DNA of 64,000 nucleotides from Thermohalobaculum sp038534135 (GTDB lineage: Bacteria > Pseudomonadota > Alphaproteobacteria > Rhodobacterales > Rhodobacteraceae). The notes below the pieces were generated by a model that worked only from the letters and a program-made list of their open reading frames with translations, was not told where the DNA came from and ran no database searches. The stretch lies in contig JBCAXJ010000015.1 in the NCBI GenBank assembly GCA_038534135.1, positions 1-64,000 of the forward strand. The letters are read 5' to 3'. Positions 8,611-17,579 of this stretch are shown piece by piece. Positions within the stretch are counted from its first letter, which is position 1; the number at the start of each line of letters is the position of its first letter. The translations under genes and the position numbers were made by a program.

Positions 8611-9204
8611 ATGCATGTGCCTCAGCCATTATTGGTGCCGATGAGAGAGCTTGGTGCCTCTCACTTCTCGATCGTCCTCAACATGGTCAGCGACCGCGGA
8701 TATCGCGTCTACTGCGATTACCCGCATCAATGGCTGGATCTCTATTTCCGGCAGATGCTATATCTGTGTGATCCGGTTTTCTTTTGCGCACCACATCTTG
8801 ACGACGCGACGACGTGGACCGAGATCGCGGCCGAGTTTCCCACCGATCATGTGGTCCGGAAAGCACGAGACTTCGGGCTGGACAACGGCATGACAATCCC
8901 GGTCGATATCGGCGACGATCGCCATCTTGTCTCGGTAACGCTGGACGGTGTCGAAACTCCGTCGCGGTCGCACCGCGATGCCTTGGTGCTCGCAGCACGA
9001 GAGCTCGTGGCGACGCTGGCGGACATGTCTGACCCAGCGGTTTCCCGTTTCCAGAGCCGCGTCCTTTTCCTGCAGGAGCAGGGACTGTCCACGGCAGAGA
9101 TCGTCAGGATTATCAGCGGCGCCTACGATGGCGCAGAGATTGTTCTTGGAGCCGATGCATCCTGTTCCAAACCGACCACCACAAGACAGGTCGGCCACGC
9201 CTGA
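8611..9204 (+). CDS. LuxR-type autoinducer-binding domain protein lacking the HTH domain
   Basis: The 197 residues match the acyl-homoserine-lactone-binding domain of LuxR/TraR proteins. All signature positions occur at the same spacing as TraR W57/Y61/D70/P71/W85/G113: Trp41, Tyr45, Asp54, Pro55, Trp69 and Gly93. The usual C-terminal GerE helix-turn-helix (LTxREREVL...G...EIAxxL) is absent. The last 45 residues are unrelated and the frame ends at 9204, with no HTH in the other frames downstream. GAGGT lies 5 bases before the ATG. It is preceded by a 210-bp AT-rich spacer and no luxI gene is in the window. Possible roles are signal sponge or dominant-negative partner, both inference. Confidence 0.8.
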   Translation: MHVPQPLLVPMRELGASHFSIVLNMVSDRGYRVYCDYPHQWLDLYFRQMLYLCDPVFFCAPHLDDATTWTEIAAEFPTDHVVRKARDFGLDNGMTIPVDIGDDRHLVSVTLDGVETPSRSHRDALVLAARELVATLADMSDPAVSRFQSRVLFLQEQGLSTAEIVRIISGAYDGAEIVLGADASCSKPTTTRQVGHA

Positions 9205-9276
9205 GCCGACAGAGCGCCGTTGCGTCACGCTGCACCCCTTGCCATTCCACGCTATGTGACGTGACGAGGAGGCAGA

Positions 9277-10008
9277 ATGGTCAGCACGGGTTATGAACAG
9301 CATCTGAAGAAGGAGCATCGCGTCGGCGACGTCGCGGCATTCCTGAAAGAGATCGTCTATGGCGGAAATGACGGCATCGTCACGACATTTGCCGTGGTGG
9401 CAGGTTTCGCAGGCGCCGGGGCCGAGGGTGCCGCAGCAGTCGGCACGATCGCTGTTCTGTTGTTCGGATTGGCGAACCTGCTGGCAGACGCGACGGCCAT
9501 GGGCCTGGGTGCATTCCTGTCCTCACGCTCGGAGCGCGACGTCTACATGTCGAACCGGGCCAAGGAACTCTACGAGATCGAAAACAACGCCGATTTTGAG
9601 CGTGCCGAGACAATCGACATCCTGAAAGAAAGAGGCGTCTCGGACGTCGACGCCAATGCCTTCGCTGACCTTTACCAACGAAATCCGGAGCTTATGGCCG
9701 ACTTCATGATGCAGTATGAACTCGGCATGTCAGACCCACGCGAAGACAACCCCGCGATGAACGGCCTTGCCACGTTCATCTCTTTCATCATTTTCGGGTC
9801 GATTCCGCTGATCCCGTACTTCCTGGCGGAACCTTCGGTCGAGATCTTCTATGCCTCGGTCGGGTCAACGGCTCTGGCGTTGGTCATGCTGGGTTTGTTG
9901 CGCTGGTATGTGACCCGCGAGAACCTGGTGCGTTCGGTGGGCGAGACCGTTCTGGTCGGTGGCACCTGCGCCGTCATCGCGTATGCCGTCGGCATGGCCT
10001 TCGGCTAA
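9277..10008 (+). CDS. VIT1/CCC1 family iron/manganese transporter
   Basis: Membrane protein of 243 residues with the VIT family arrangement: FLKEIVYGGNDGIVTTFAVV as the first helix, ANLLADATAMGLGAFLS as the second, a cytoplasmic charged hairpin, and three C-terminal helices (SIPLIPYFL..., ALVMLGLLRW, VGGTCAVIAYAVGMA). Family members move Fe2+ or Mn2+ across membranes using a proton gradient. AGGAGG precedes the ATG closely. No Fur, Irr or Mur box was recognised upstream. It follows the LuxR-like gene by 72 bases. Confidence 0.88.
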   Translation: MVSTGYEQHLKKEHRVGDVAAFLKEIVYGGNDGIVTTFAVVAGFAGAGAEGAAAVGTIAVLLFGLANLLADATAMGLGAFLSSRSERDVYMSNRAKELYEIENNADFERAETIDILKERGVSDVDANAFADLYQRNPELMADFMMQYELGMSDPREDNPAMNGLATFISFIIFGSIPLIPYFLAEPSVEIFYASVGSTALALVMLGLLRWYVTRENLVRSVGETVLVGGTCAVIAYAVGMAFG

Positions 10009-10223
10009 AGATTTGATAGGATGCGGCAGGTGAAGTGCTGCGTGATTTTCTTCACGCAATTTTCCATTAACCGGATTTGAGGCGGTCTTCGTGCGTCGCG
10101 CTTCGTCGCGTGTGAGGCCACCACCGATCCGTGGACACCCACGCGCGCAGAGCATCCGGCGGTGACGCCAAACGCACGCAGCAAGGCTTGACCCGAGCCT
10201 CGGATCCACCCTACCTGCCTGAC

Positions 10224-11579
10224 ATGACAGACCCCATTCACATCATCGGCGGCGGCATGGCCGGGTGCGAGGCCTCGTGGGCGGCAGCACGCCTGGGCGT
10301 TCCGGTCGTGTTGCACGAGATGCGACCGCATCGCGGCACCTTTGCGCATCAGACGGATGGGCTGGCGGAACTGGTGTGTTCGAACTCGTTCCGTTCCGAC
10401 GATGACGAGAGCAACGCTGTCGGCCTGCTGCATTGGGAGATGCGCCAGCTCGGCTCGGTGATGATGGAGGCCGCCCTGCCCGCCTCGGTCCCCGCAGGAG
10501 GCGCATTGGCCGTAGACCGCGAGGTCTTCTCGGCAGAGGTGACGGCCCGCCTGGAGGCCAATCCGCTGATCACGATCGAGCGCGGTGAGATCACGGGTTT
10601 GCCGCCGGAGGACTGGTCCTCGGTGATCATCGCGACCGGACCGCTCACATCAGACCCGCTGGCCGAGGCGATCGCGAAACTGACCGGTCAGGAGAGCCTC
10701 GCCTTTTTCGACGCCATCGCACCGATCGTCTATGCCGACAGCGTGGACATGTCGAAGGCGTGGTTTCAGTCGCGTTACGACAAGGGAGAAACCCAGGAAG
10801 AGCGCACGGCTTATCTGAACTGCCCGATGGACCGTGACCAGTACGAGGCGTTCATCGATGCGCTGCTCGCCGCAGGGAAGACCGAATTCAAGGAATGGGA
10901 GGGCACGCCCTATTTCGACGGCTGCTTGCCGATCGAGGTCATGGCCGAGCGCGGGCGCGAGACCCTGCGCTGGGGACCGTTGAAACCTGTCGGCCTGACC
11001 AATCCGCACGATCCGACAGTGAAGCCGCATGCGGTCGTGCAGCTTCGCCGCGACAACAAGCTCGGCACGCTCTACAACATCGTCGGCTTCCAGACGAAGA
11101 TGAAGTACGGCGAGCAGGCGCGTGTGTTCGGCCTGATCCCCGGACTGGAGAACGCAAGCTTCGCCCGGCTCGGCGGCATTCACCGGAACACGTTTCTGAA
11201 TTCCCCGACACTTCTGGATCACGAAATGCGATTGAAGGCGCAGCCCCGCCTGCGGTTCGCCGGCCAGATCACGGGTGTAGAAGGCTATGTTGAATCCGGC
11301 GCGATGGGTATCCTGGCGGGGCGCTTCGCGGCATGTGAACGACTGGGAAAGACGGCGACACCGCCCCCGCCGGAAAGCGCTCTCGGAGCCCTGATAAACC
11401 ATATCACCGGCGGTGCCGAGGCCGAGACCTTCCAGCCGATGAACGTCAACTTCGGCCTGTTCCCACCGCTGGAAGACGCTCGCAAAGGCCGCCGTGGCAA
11501 GCAGGATCGCAAGCGCGCTTACACGGATCGTGCGAAAATCGTGCTCCAAACGTGGTCGAAAGTGGGACCGTCGCCCTGA
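10224..11579 (+). CDS. trmFO: FADH2:tRNA (uracil-54-C5)-methyltransferase TrmFO
   Basis: Folate- and FAD-dependent enzyme that makes ribothymidine at tRNA position 54. The 451-residue product opens with the FAD-binding HIIGGGMAGCEASWAAAR, followed by the family's VLHEMRP, ELVCSNSFRSD, ALAVDRE, and NVNFGLFPPL near the C-terminus. The ATG at 10224 is the family start; an in-frame extension to 10131 adds 31 residues that no family member has. No convincing ribosome site precedes it. It is a single-gene unit between the VIT gene and the AT-rich orphan. Confidence 0.95.
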   Translation: MTDPIHIIGGGMAGCEASWAAARLGVPVVLHEMRPHRGTFAHQTDGLAELVCSNSFRSDDDESNAVGLLHWEMRQLGSVMMEAALPASVPAGGALAVDREVFSAEVTARLEANPLITIERGEITGLPPEDWSSVIIATGPLTSDPLAEAIAKLTGQESLAFFDAIAPIVYADSVDMSKAWFQSRYDKGETQEERTAYLNCPMDRDQYEAFIDALLAAGKTEFKEWEGTPYFDGCLPIEVMAERGRETLRWGPLKPVGLTNPHDPTVKPHAVVQLRRDNKLGTLYNIVGFQTKMKYGEQARVFGLIPGLENASFARLGGIHRNTFLNSPTLLDHEMRLKAQPRLRFAGQITGVEGYVESGAMGILAGRFAACERLGKTATPPPPESALGALINHITGGAEAETFQPMNVNFGLFPPLEDARKGRRGKQDRKRAYTDRAKIVLQTWSKVGPSP

Positions 11580-11704
11580 CACCGGCGACATTGATGGTGG
11601 CAAAGTCCTGTTCGATTAAGGTACAACTTTACCGAGATTGAAACGCCGCCCGCCCGTATTTCCGAGCGCCACCGCACAAAAACTGTCTCTGGAGGTTTGA
11701 CCAA

Positions 11705-12628
11705 ATGTTCTCAATGAAAACGTTCATGACGAAAGTCGCTGCCGTGAACTCGCATTTTGAGCGCCACAAGACCAGTTCATTGCACAACCTTATCGCGCTG
11801 ATGAACAAGAGTGAGCCGCGCAACAAAGTTTTGGACGCCATTGGCAAACTGCCCAAGGGTAAGGCAGCCAAGTACAAGACTGCGCTGGATTATGTCGACG
11901 ATGAATACGACAAGCCGGCGGTTGTTGTGCCGGTCTGGACAAAACCTGTCGTCAGCCAGCCAACCTTCATTGGATTACCGCCGCCGCCATTGCCGACGAT
12001 CGTAACACCGCCACCGTCGACCAAAACATTCGACCAGATCGCGGCGCAAATGGGCATGACCTATAACCGGTTCGAACAGGCGAACTCCAGGTATCTCGAT
12101 GCAAATCCAGACGGGTTTTGTGCAGCAGCGTCGATGGCGTTCTGTAAAACCAAACGCGACGACCCGGATCGCGAGTTCAACTATTTCTCAAACAAACCCC
12201 GCACGACCGAAGCCGACAAGAAACGACGCGATATCATCACTGACCTCTATGCGGACGAAGGTGTCATGCCACAGCTTGCAAAGATAAAGGGCACGCTTGA
12301 AACGAAATACAAGATGACCTTTTATGGTCAAACAGAAAAGCAGGATGCGTCGATCAAAGATGTCTACTTCGATACCTACAACAAGGGCCAAGGGCAATTC
12401 ATTTTGTTTATGTGTATCTTTAAAGACAGCGTCGACACCGATAACCACTTCATGGCGATTTCGCTGGGCAGTAAGATCTGCTCGTTCTTCGACCCGAATG
12501 AAGGCGAAATTACCGGACCAGTCGGAAAGTATTGGGAGATGCTCTGGACAATCTTTGATCAAGGTGACCTAAAATGCTACATGCCAAACAACATTACATC
12601 CATTCAACATTACTATAAACACCCGTGA
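11705..12628 (+). CDS. Putative C58 (YopT-like) cysteine protease, orphan toxin/effector candidate
   Basis: The 307-residue product has three parts: a basic N-terminal helical region (1-75), a proline-rich linker (91-104) and a C-terminal domain. The C-terminal domain carries a candidate catalytic triad Cys139 (DGFCAAASMAFC), His248 (DTDNHFMAISLG) and Asp263 (FFDPNEGE). The H...FDPN-G arrangement is the hallmark of peptidase family C58 (YopT/AvrPphB), whose members cleave host or target proteins; in YopT the His-Asp gap is 16 residues, here 15. GGAGG lies before the ATG. The gene is visibly AT-richer than its neighbours and has no signal peptide, immunity gene or secretion gene nearby. Assignment is by motif only. 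Confidence 0.55.
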   Translation: MFSMKTFMTKVAAVNSHFERHKTSSLHNLIALMNKSEPRNKVLDAIGKLPKGKAAKYKTALDYVDDEYDKPAVVVPVWTKPVVSQPTFIGLPPPPLPTIVTPPPSTKTFDQIAAQMGMTYNRFEQANSRYLDANPDGFCAAASMAFCKTKRDDPDREFNYFSNKPRTTEADKKRRDIITDLYADEGVMPQLAKIKGTLETKYKMTFYGQTEKQDASIKDVYFDTYNKGQGQFILFMCIFKDSVDTDNHFMAISLGSKICSFFDPNEGEITGPVGKYWEMLWTIFDQGDLKCYMPNNITSIQHYYKHP

Positions 12629-12707
12629 TTTCTCGCAGGAATGAACGAGCGTATATGCAGTTGATTCACTGATCCGTCTGGCTACGCTGCTGCGTAGGGA
12701 GGCACAC

Positions 12708-13328
12708 ATGGCCGGACGGACATATCTCGATAAGGCCTATGGTCTGGGTGATGCGGAGTCGACCAGGGCATTCTATGCCGACTGGGCCGCAACCTATGAC
12801 GCCGAGGTCAAGGCGAACGGCTACGTCACGCCGGATCGCTGCGCGAAGGCGTTGGCCGGGGCGGTTGCCGATCTGAGCGCACCAATCCTGGACATTGGTT
12901 GCGGGACCGGGCTGTCGGGGATCGCCCTGCGCGAAGCAGGGTTCACGGCGGTCGACGGCACCGACCTCAGCCAGGAAATGATCGACATCGCAACCCATCG
13001 GGGCGACATCTACCGGGAGCTGTTCCTGGGCCTCGCCCGCGATCCGCTGCCGATCCCGCCGGGACAGTACGAAAACGCCGCGGCGATCGGTGTGTTCTCC
13101 CCCGGTCATGCACCGCCCGAGACCATGGACATCGTGATGGGTTTCCTGCCCACGGGCGGGTGCTTCGTGTTCTCGCTGAACGACCATGCATTGGAAGATC
13201 CGTCCTATGCCGCGAAGATCGAGCAAGTCATTACGGACGGGATCGCCGAGCAAGCGTTCCGCGAGCATGGATCTCACCTGCCGGGCATCGGGCTCGAATC
13301 CACCGTCATCGTGTTGAGGAAACTGTGA
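12708..13328 (+). CDS. Class I SAM-dependent methyltransferase (first of a tandem pair)
   Basis: Rossmann methyltransferase of 206 residues. Motif I is ILDIGCGTGLSGIAL (about residues 63-77), the acidic end of beta-2 is VDGTDLSQEM, and LPTGGCFVFSLND marks beta-5. It ends LPGIGLESTVIVLRKL. The shape resembles METTL27/WBSCR27-type small methyltransferases; the substrate is unknown. AGGGAGG precedes the ATG strongly. It overlaps the next gene through GTGA, so the two are translationally coupled paralogues. Confidence 0.85.
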   Translation: MAGRTYLDKAYGLGDAESTRAFYADWAATYDAEVKANGYVTPDRCAKALAGAVADLSAPILDIGCGTGLSGIALREAGFTAVDGTDLSQEMIDIATHRGDIYRELFLGLARDPLPIPPGQYENAAAIGVFSPGHAPPETMDIVMGFLPTGGCFVFSLNDHALEDPSYAAKIEQVITDGIAEQAFREHGSHLPGIGLESTVIVLRKL

Positions 13329-13936
13329 AGGGGCTCGACGGCGCCTATTCGCTGACCACGACCGACGAGGCGAAGTCTTTTTACGATGGCTGGGCCGCGG
13401 GGTACGAAGACGAGCTTGCGGAGAATGGATATATCACGCCGCAACGTTGCGCCGAGGCCTTGGCAGAATACGCGTCGATGCCCTGGGCGCCGCTGGTGGA
13501 ATTCGGCTGCGGCACAGGCTTGGGCGGGTTGGCACTGAAGGCGGCCGGGTTCGAGAGCATCGACGGCTTCGACATCTCGGAAGAAATGCTGGCGCAAGCC
13601 GGCGCGAAGGACGTCTACAACACGCTGGGCACCGTTGACCTGTCCCAACCGTTGGAGAGCTTCGAGCCGAGCACCTATCAGAACGCCGCCGCCATTGGCG
13701 TGCTCAGCCCTGCTCACATGCAAGCGACCGTGATCGACAAGATTCTGAACCTGCTCCCCGAAGGCGGCTGTTTCGTCTTTTCGTTGAACGACAAGAGCCT
13801 CGCCGATGGCAGCATGGAAAGCCGCATCCTCGCGCTGACCGAGTACAATGTGGCCGATCTGCTGTTCAAGGATCATGGCGCGCATCTGCCGGGCATTGAC
13901 CTGCAAAGCACTGTTTACGTTCTGCGCAAACGCTGA
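13325..13936 (+). CDS. Class I SAM-dependent methyltransferase (second of a tandem pair)
   Basis: Paralogue of the preceding gene: both share the order (F)Y-GWA-YE-E---NGYITP-RCA-AL, an E/DIGCGTGL motif I, DGFDISEEM, QNAAAIGVLSPAH, LLPEGGCFVFSLND and LPGIDLQSTVYVLRK. The GTG at 13325 overlaps the upstream stop (GTGA), giving 203 residues; the longer open frame to 12899 lies inside the first gene and is a shadow. The pair probably arose by tandem duplication and may act as a heterodimer or on two related substrates, which is inference. Confidence 0.85.
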   Translation: MKGLDGAYSLTTTDEAKSFYDGWAAGYEDELAENGYITPQRCAEALAEYASMPWAPLVEFGCGTGLGGLALKAAGFESIDGFDISEEMLAQAGAKDVYNTLGTVDLSQPLESFEPSTYQNAAAIGVLSPAHMQATVIDKILNLLPEGGCFVFSLNDKSLADGSMESRILALTEYNVADLLFKDHGAHLPGIDLQSTVYVLRKR

Positions 13937-14022
13937 CCGGGCGCGCCCGTCCTTATGATGACTGCACGGCGTAGCGCATGACCGCTCGCCAAGTGCCCAT
14001 CCGCGGCGTTAAGGGCACTGCC

Positions 14023-15006
14023 ATGAGATCCTTCGGCGCGACCACAATCCTGATCTACGCAGCCGCCGTCATCGTCTGGGGGTCGACCTGGATCATGATG
14101 AAGTTTCAGCTTGGCGAGGTCGCACCAGCGGCTTCCCTGACCTATCGCTATCTGATCGCCGGTGTCCTTGTACTGGCCGGTGCCGTGCTGTTCGGCAAGG
14201 CGATCTGGCTGACGGCCTCTCAACATCTGTGGTGTGCGGTCCAGGGCGCGTTGATGTTCTCGGTGAACTACTGGCTGACCTATCTGGCGGCAGCGCACCT
14301 GACGACCGGCATCGTGTCGGTGTTCTTCGCGGGCGTCTCGGCCGTGACGATGCTGATCCAGCTCGTGCTGTTCTTCCAGGTGCCGCCCCTGCGCGCCGCG
14401 ATCGGTGCAGGCCTGGGCATCGCCGGGACAGCCTTGGTCTTCTGGCCCGAGATCGAAGGGCTTCCCGTGGACGGACCGCAGGTCACGTCCGGATTGCTGG
14501 TGATCCTTAGCGTCGTTCTGTTCGCGACCGGCGGGATCATCGGGGCGCGCAACCTCGCATCCGGCATGCCGCGCTACGCGACAATCGGCTGGGGCATGGT
14601 CTATGGCGGGCTCTGGATGGCGCTGCTGACGGTCGTGCGCGGCGAGACCTTCGGCTTCGAGACCTCGTTCGCTTACATCGCCTCGCTGGTCTGGCTGGTC
14701 ACGATGGGATCGATCTTTGTCTTCGTGCTGTATTTCATCCTGGTCGAGCGCATCGGGGCGGAACGGGCGTCTTATGCGACGGTCATGTTCCCGCTCGTGG
14801 CGCTGATCGTGTCGACCTTCGCCGAGGATTACAACTGGCCGCTCCTGGCCGTTATCGGCGTGCCGCTGGCCTTGATCGGCAATGCGCTGGTGTTGTCCGG
14901 GACAGGCGGTTCACCAGCGCCCGCGCAACGCGGCGAGAGCGAGTTTGAGCCCGTCGAATGGCCGGTCAATGCGATCGAGATCCCCGAGGGCGAAGTCCGC
15001 TCGTAA
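14023..15006 (+). CDS. DMT superfamily EamA-type transporter
   Basis: Inner-membrane protein of 327 residues with two EamA repeats; AAVIVWGSTWIMMKFQLG opens the first and RNLASGMPRYATIGWGMVYGG sits in the second. About ten hydrophobic segments are visible. AAGG lies 9 bases before the ATG at 14023, so the ATG at 13978 was not used. The last 32 codons are hydrophilic and are read across the end of the convergent phytoene-synthase-like gene, an overlap of 96 bases. The substrate is unknown. Confidence 0.87.
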   Translation: MRSFGATTILIYAAAVIVWGSTWIMMKFQLGEVAPAASLTYRYLIAGVLVLAGAVLFGKAIWLTASQHLWCAVQGALMFSVNYWLTYLAAAHLTTGIVSVFFAGVSAVTMLIQLVLFFQVPPLRAAIGAGLGIAGTALVFWPEIEGLPVDGPQVTSGLLVILSVVLFATGGIIGARNLASGMPRYATIGWGMVYGGLWMALLTVVRGETFGFETSFAYIASLVWLVTMGSIFVFVLYFILVERIGAERASYATVMFPLVALIVSTFAEDYNWPLLAVIGVPLALIGNALVLSGTGGSPAPAQRGESEFEPVEWPVNAIEIPEGEVRS

Positions 15007-15732
15007 GGCCAATCGCAAGACACGCTCGGCACGGCGCAATGGCAGCAGTGCGGGCCGGATGCGCGGATCGTGAAGATGTGCCTGGCTTCTGGCCTGACTC
15101 AGTTCGTCGAGCCCTTGCTCGGCAAGGGACCGGAACCGCGTTCCGAGCGATTCGGTGATGTGTCCCCGCGCAAGGGCCGCCCAATCCCCGCCGACCATCT
15201 CGGCCATCAGAGGCGCCTCGCCAGCGGCGGCGATGGCGGGAGAATTCCGAACAACATACGCCGCCGAGAGCACATAGCTGCATGGCGGCGGAGCCTTGTA
15301 TGTTACCTCCGAGCCGGGGCGTGCGAGCACGCCTGCGGCAGACGATACAAGAGACTTGAACCGGGCTTTGTGCCAGTGGCGATACGCGTCCGCGCCAAGG
15401 GGCCGCGCCAGCTCAGCCTCCCGCGCTTGTATGATCGCACCGAGATCGACGGGATCAACAGTGCCATCCGCGATCATTGCCGTGAGCGGTGCTGCAACGT
15501 CGTGCGCTTTGGGTGGTTTTCCCTCCTCCGCCTCCTCGATGGCGTCGCGCCACCATTGCAGACGCATACGGGGGATCAGGCTTTCCTTCGAGGACGCCGC
15601 CGCGCGCGACAGCTCGCAGTCGAAGGCATAGAGCACCATCAGCCGCGACCGCGCGGGCTCGGGTGCGAACAAGGCGGTCGCATAGAGGTGCGGATCGTCC
15701 CGCTGGACGATTTCAGCGCAAGCGTCGCTCAT
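14911..15732 (-). CDS. Squalene/phytoene synthase family protein
   Basis: The 273-residue product has the short proteobacterial squalene/phytoene synthase-like fold: MSDACAEIVQRDDPHLYATALFAPE, VLYAFDCELSRAA, RMRLQWWRDAIEE and the conserved C-terminal RIDRPFDGLKLALAALRGRW. The aspartate-rich prenyl-diphosphate motifs of true phytoene synthases are degenerate, and no crt genes flank it, so a carotenoid role is unlikely. It may be closer to the NDUFAF6-like group that assists respiratory complex I, which is inference. The start at 15732 matches the family; 15756 is also open. It overlaps the convergent transporter by 96 bases. Confidence 0.8.
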   Translation of the reverse strand: MSDACAEIVQRDDPHLYATALFAPEPARSRLMVLYAFDCELSRAAASSKESLIPRMRLQWWRDAIEEAEEGKPPKAHDVAAPLTAMIADGTVDPVDLGAIIQAREAELARPLGADAYRHWHKARFKSLVSSAAGVLARPGSEVTYKAPPPCSYVLSAAYVVRNSPAIAAAGEAPLMAEMVGGDWAALARGHITESLGTRFRSLAEQGLDELSQARSQAHLHDPRIRPALLPLRRAERVLRLALRADFALGDLDRIDRPFDGLKLALAALRGRW

Positions 15733-15853
15733 TGCGCGCCCTGCGGTGCCTGCCACCCAGTTCGGACCGCAGATGTGGGGCCGCGCGCGGGTGGGTGGGT
15801 CGTGCCAGAAGCCCGCGTTCCGTTCGATGCCGCGGGGGAGCGCGCGGCCCCGC

Positions 15854-17476
15854 TCACGCGGCTTGCGCCTCGGCGCGCAACAGGCACATCAGGATTGCGT
15901 CCTCCAAGGCTTGAAAGCTTGCGTCGACGATGTTCGCCGACACGCCCACGGTCGAGAACACGCCACCGCGGCCATCCGTCGAGTCTATCAGCACACGCGT
16001 CACAGCCTCGGTCCCGCCATTCAGGATTCGCACCTTGAAGTCGACCAGTTTCAACCCGTCGATCCGGCTTTGATACGACCCCAGGTCCTTGAACAACGCG
16101 CGGCTGAGCGCATTGACCGGCCCCTGGTCCTCCTTGGTGACCGGATCCTGGCTTTCCGAGGCCGAGATCATCCGCTCGCCATCGACATGCATCACGACGA
16201 TCGCTTCCGAGACCGAGACCAGTTCGCCCATTGCGTTGACCCGTCGCTCGACCGAGACGCGGTAGCGCTCGACGTCGAAGAACTTGGGCATCAGGCCAAG
16301 ATGACGGCGCGCCAGCACCTCGAAGCTGGCGCCGGCGCTGTCATAGGCAAAGCCCTGATCCTCGCGCTCCTTGACGCTTTGCAGCAGAGGGCCGAGGCGC
16401 TTGTCGGTTTTCCCGACGGTGATCCCCGCCTTCGCAAGCCGGTCGATCAGGTTGGAACGCCCGGCCTGGTTCGACATCGGGATAATGCGCTCGTTGCCCA
16501 CGGTCTCGGGCGGGACATGCTCATAGGTCGTCGGGTTCTTGACGATCGCGCTGGCATGCAGCCCGGCCTTGTGCGCAAAGGCCGAGGCCCCGACATAAGG
16601 CGCCTGCCTGTCGGGGACGCGGTTCAGTATCTCATCCAGCATCAGACTGGCCGTTCGCAGTTTCGGCAAGGCGTCGGCACTGATGCCGGTCTCGAACGCA
16701 CTGATGTAGAGCGGTTTCAAAACCAGCGTCGGGATCAGCGAGGTAAGGTTGGCATTGCCGCAACGCTCACCCAGCCCGTTCAGCGTGCCTTGAATCTGAC
16801 GGGCCCCGGCCTCGACGGCTGCGAGCGACCCGGCCACCGCGTTCTCGGTGTCGTTGTGCGTATGAATCCCGACCTTGGTGCCTGGGATTGTCTCACAGAC
16901 CTGGGACACGATCGCGCCGATCTCCAGCGGCAGGGTGCCGCCATTCGTATCACACAGCACGACCCATCTGGCGCCACCGTCCAGAGCGGCTTGCAGACAT
17001 TCCATCGCGTAGGTCGGGTTTGCCTTGAACCCGTCGAAGAAATGCTCGGCATCATACAGAGCCTCGCGGTCCATCGCGGTCAGGTGCGCGAAGCTCTCGC
17101 GGATGTTGACGAGGTTCTCTTCCAGCGGGATGCCCAAGGCCTCGGTCACGTGGAAGTCATGGGATTTCCCCACCAGGCAGACGGTTTGCGTGCCCGCATT
17201 GACGACCTCGGCCAGGACGTCGTCATTTGCCGCCGACCGGCCTGACCGTTTGGTCATCCCAAAGGCAAGGAACTTTGCACGGGTCTCTGGCGCCTGCGCG
17301 AAGAAATCCGAGTCCGTCGGGTTCGCGCCGGGCCAGCCACCTTCGATATAATCGAGCCCGATGTCGTCCAGCGCCTGGGCGATGCGGATCTTGTCCGGCA
17401 CGGAGAAGTCGACGCCCTGGGTCTGCTGGCCGTCGCGCAACGTGGTGTCGAAGAGGTAGAGGCGTTCCCTGGTCAC
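15854..17476 (-). CDS. cimA: (R)-citramalate synthase
   Basis: Condenses pyruvate and acetyl-CoA to citramalate, opening the threonine-independent isoleucine route. The 540-residue length, FDTTLRDGQQTQGVDFSVPDK N-terminus, metal-binding HTHND, VVLCDTNGGTLP, and the C-terminal LeuA-type regulatory domain (DFKVRILNGGTEAVTRVLI) fit the CimA/LeuA-like family TIGR00977 rather than isopropylmalate synthase. It lies downstream of cysS on the same strand with 103 bases between, and the two may share a transcript. Confidence 0.93.
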   Translation of the reverse strand: MTRERLYLFDTTLRDGQQTQGVDFSVPDKIRIAQALDDIGLDYIEGGWPGANPTDSDFFAQAPETRAKFLAFGMTKRSGRSAANDDVLAEVVNAGTQTVCLVGKSHDFHVTEALGIPLEENLVNIRESFAHLTAMDREALYDAEHFFDGFKANPTYAMECLQAALDGGARWVVLCDTNGGTLPLEIGAIVSQVCETIPGTKVGIHTHNDTENAVAGSLAAVEAGARQIQGTLNGLGERCGNANLTSLIPTLVLKPLYISAFETGISADALPKLRTASLMLDEILNRVPDRQAPYVGASAFAHKAGLHASAIVKNPTTYEHVPPETVGNERIIPMSNQAGRSNLIDRLAKAGITVGKTDKRLGPLLQSVKEREDQGFAYDSAGASFEVLARRHLGLMPKFFDVERYRVSVERRVNAMGELVSVSEAIVVMHVDGERMISASESQDPVTKEDQGPVNALSRALFKDLGSYQSRIDGLKLVDFKVRILNGGTEAVTRVLIDSTDGRGGVFSTVGVSANIVDASFQALEDAILMCLLRAEAQAA

Positions 17477-17579
17477 TTGACGCCTCCTGTAGACTTACGC
17501 GCGTTTCGCATCACGCAGCGATACGGCGCCTGATCTTCCCCGGCTCGAGCGTCGCTGATCGTCATCCTCTCACCACGTG

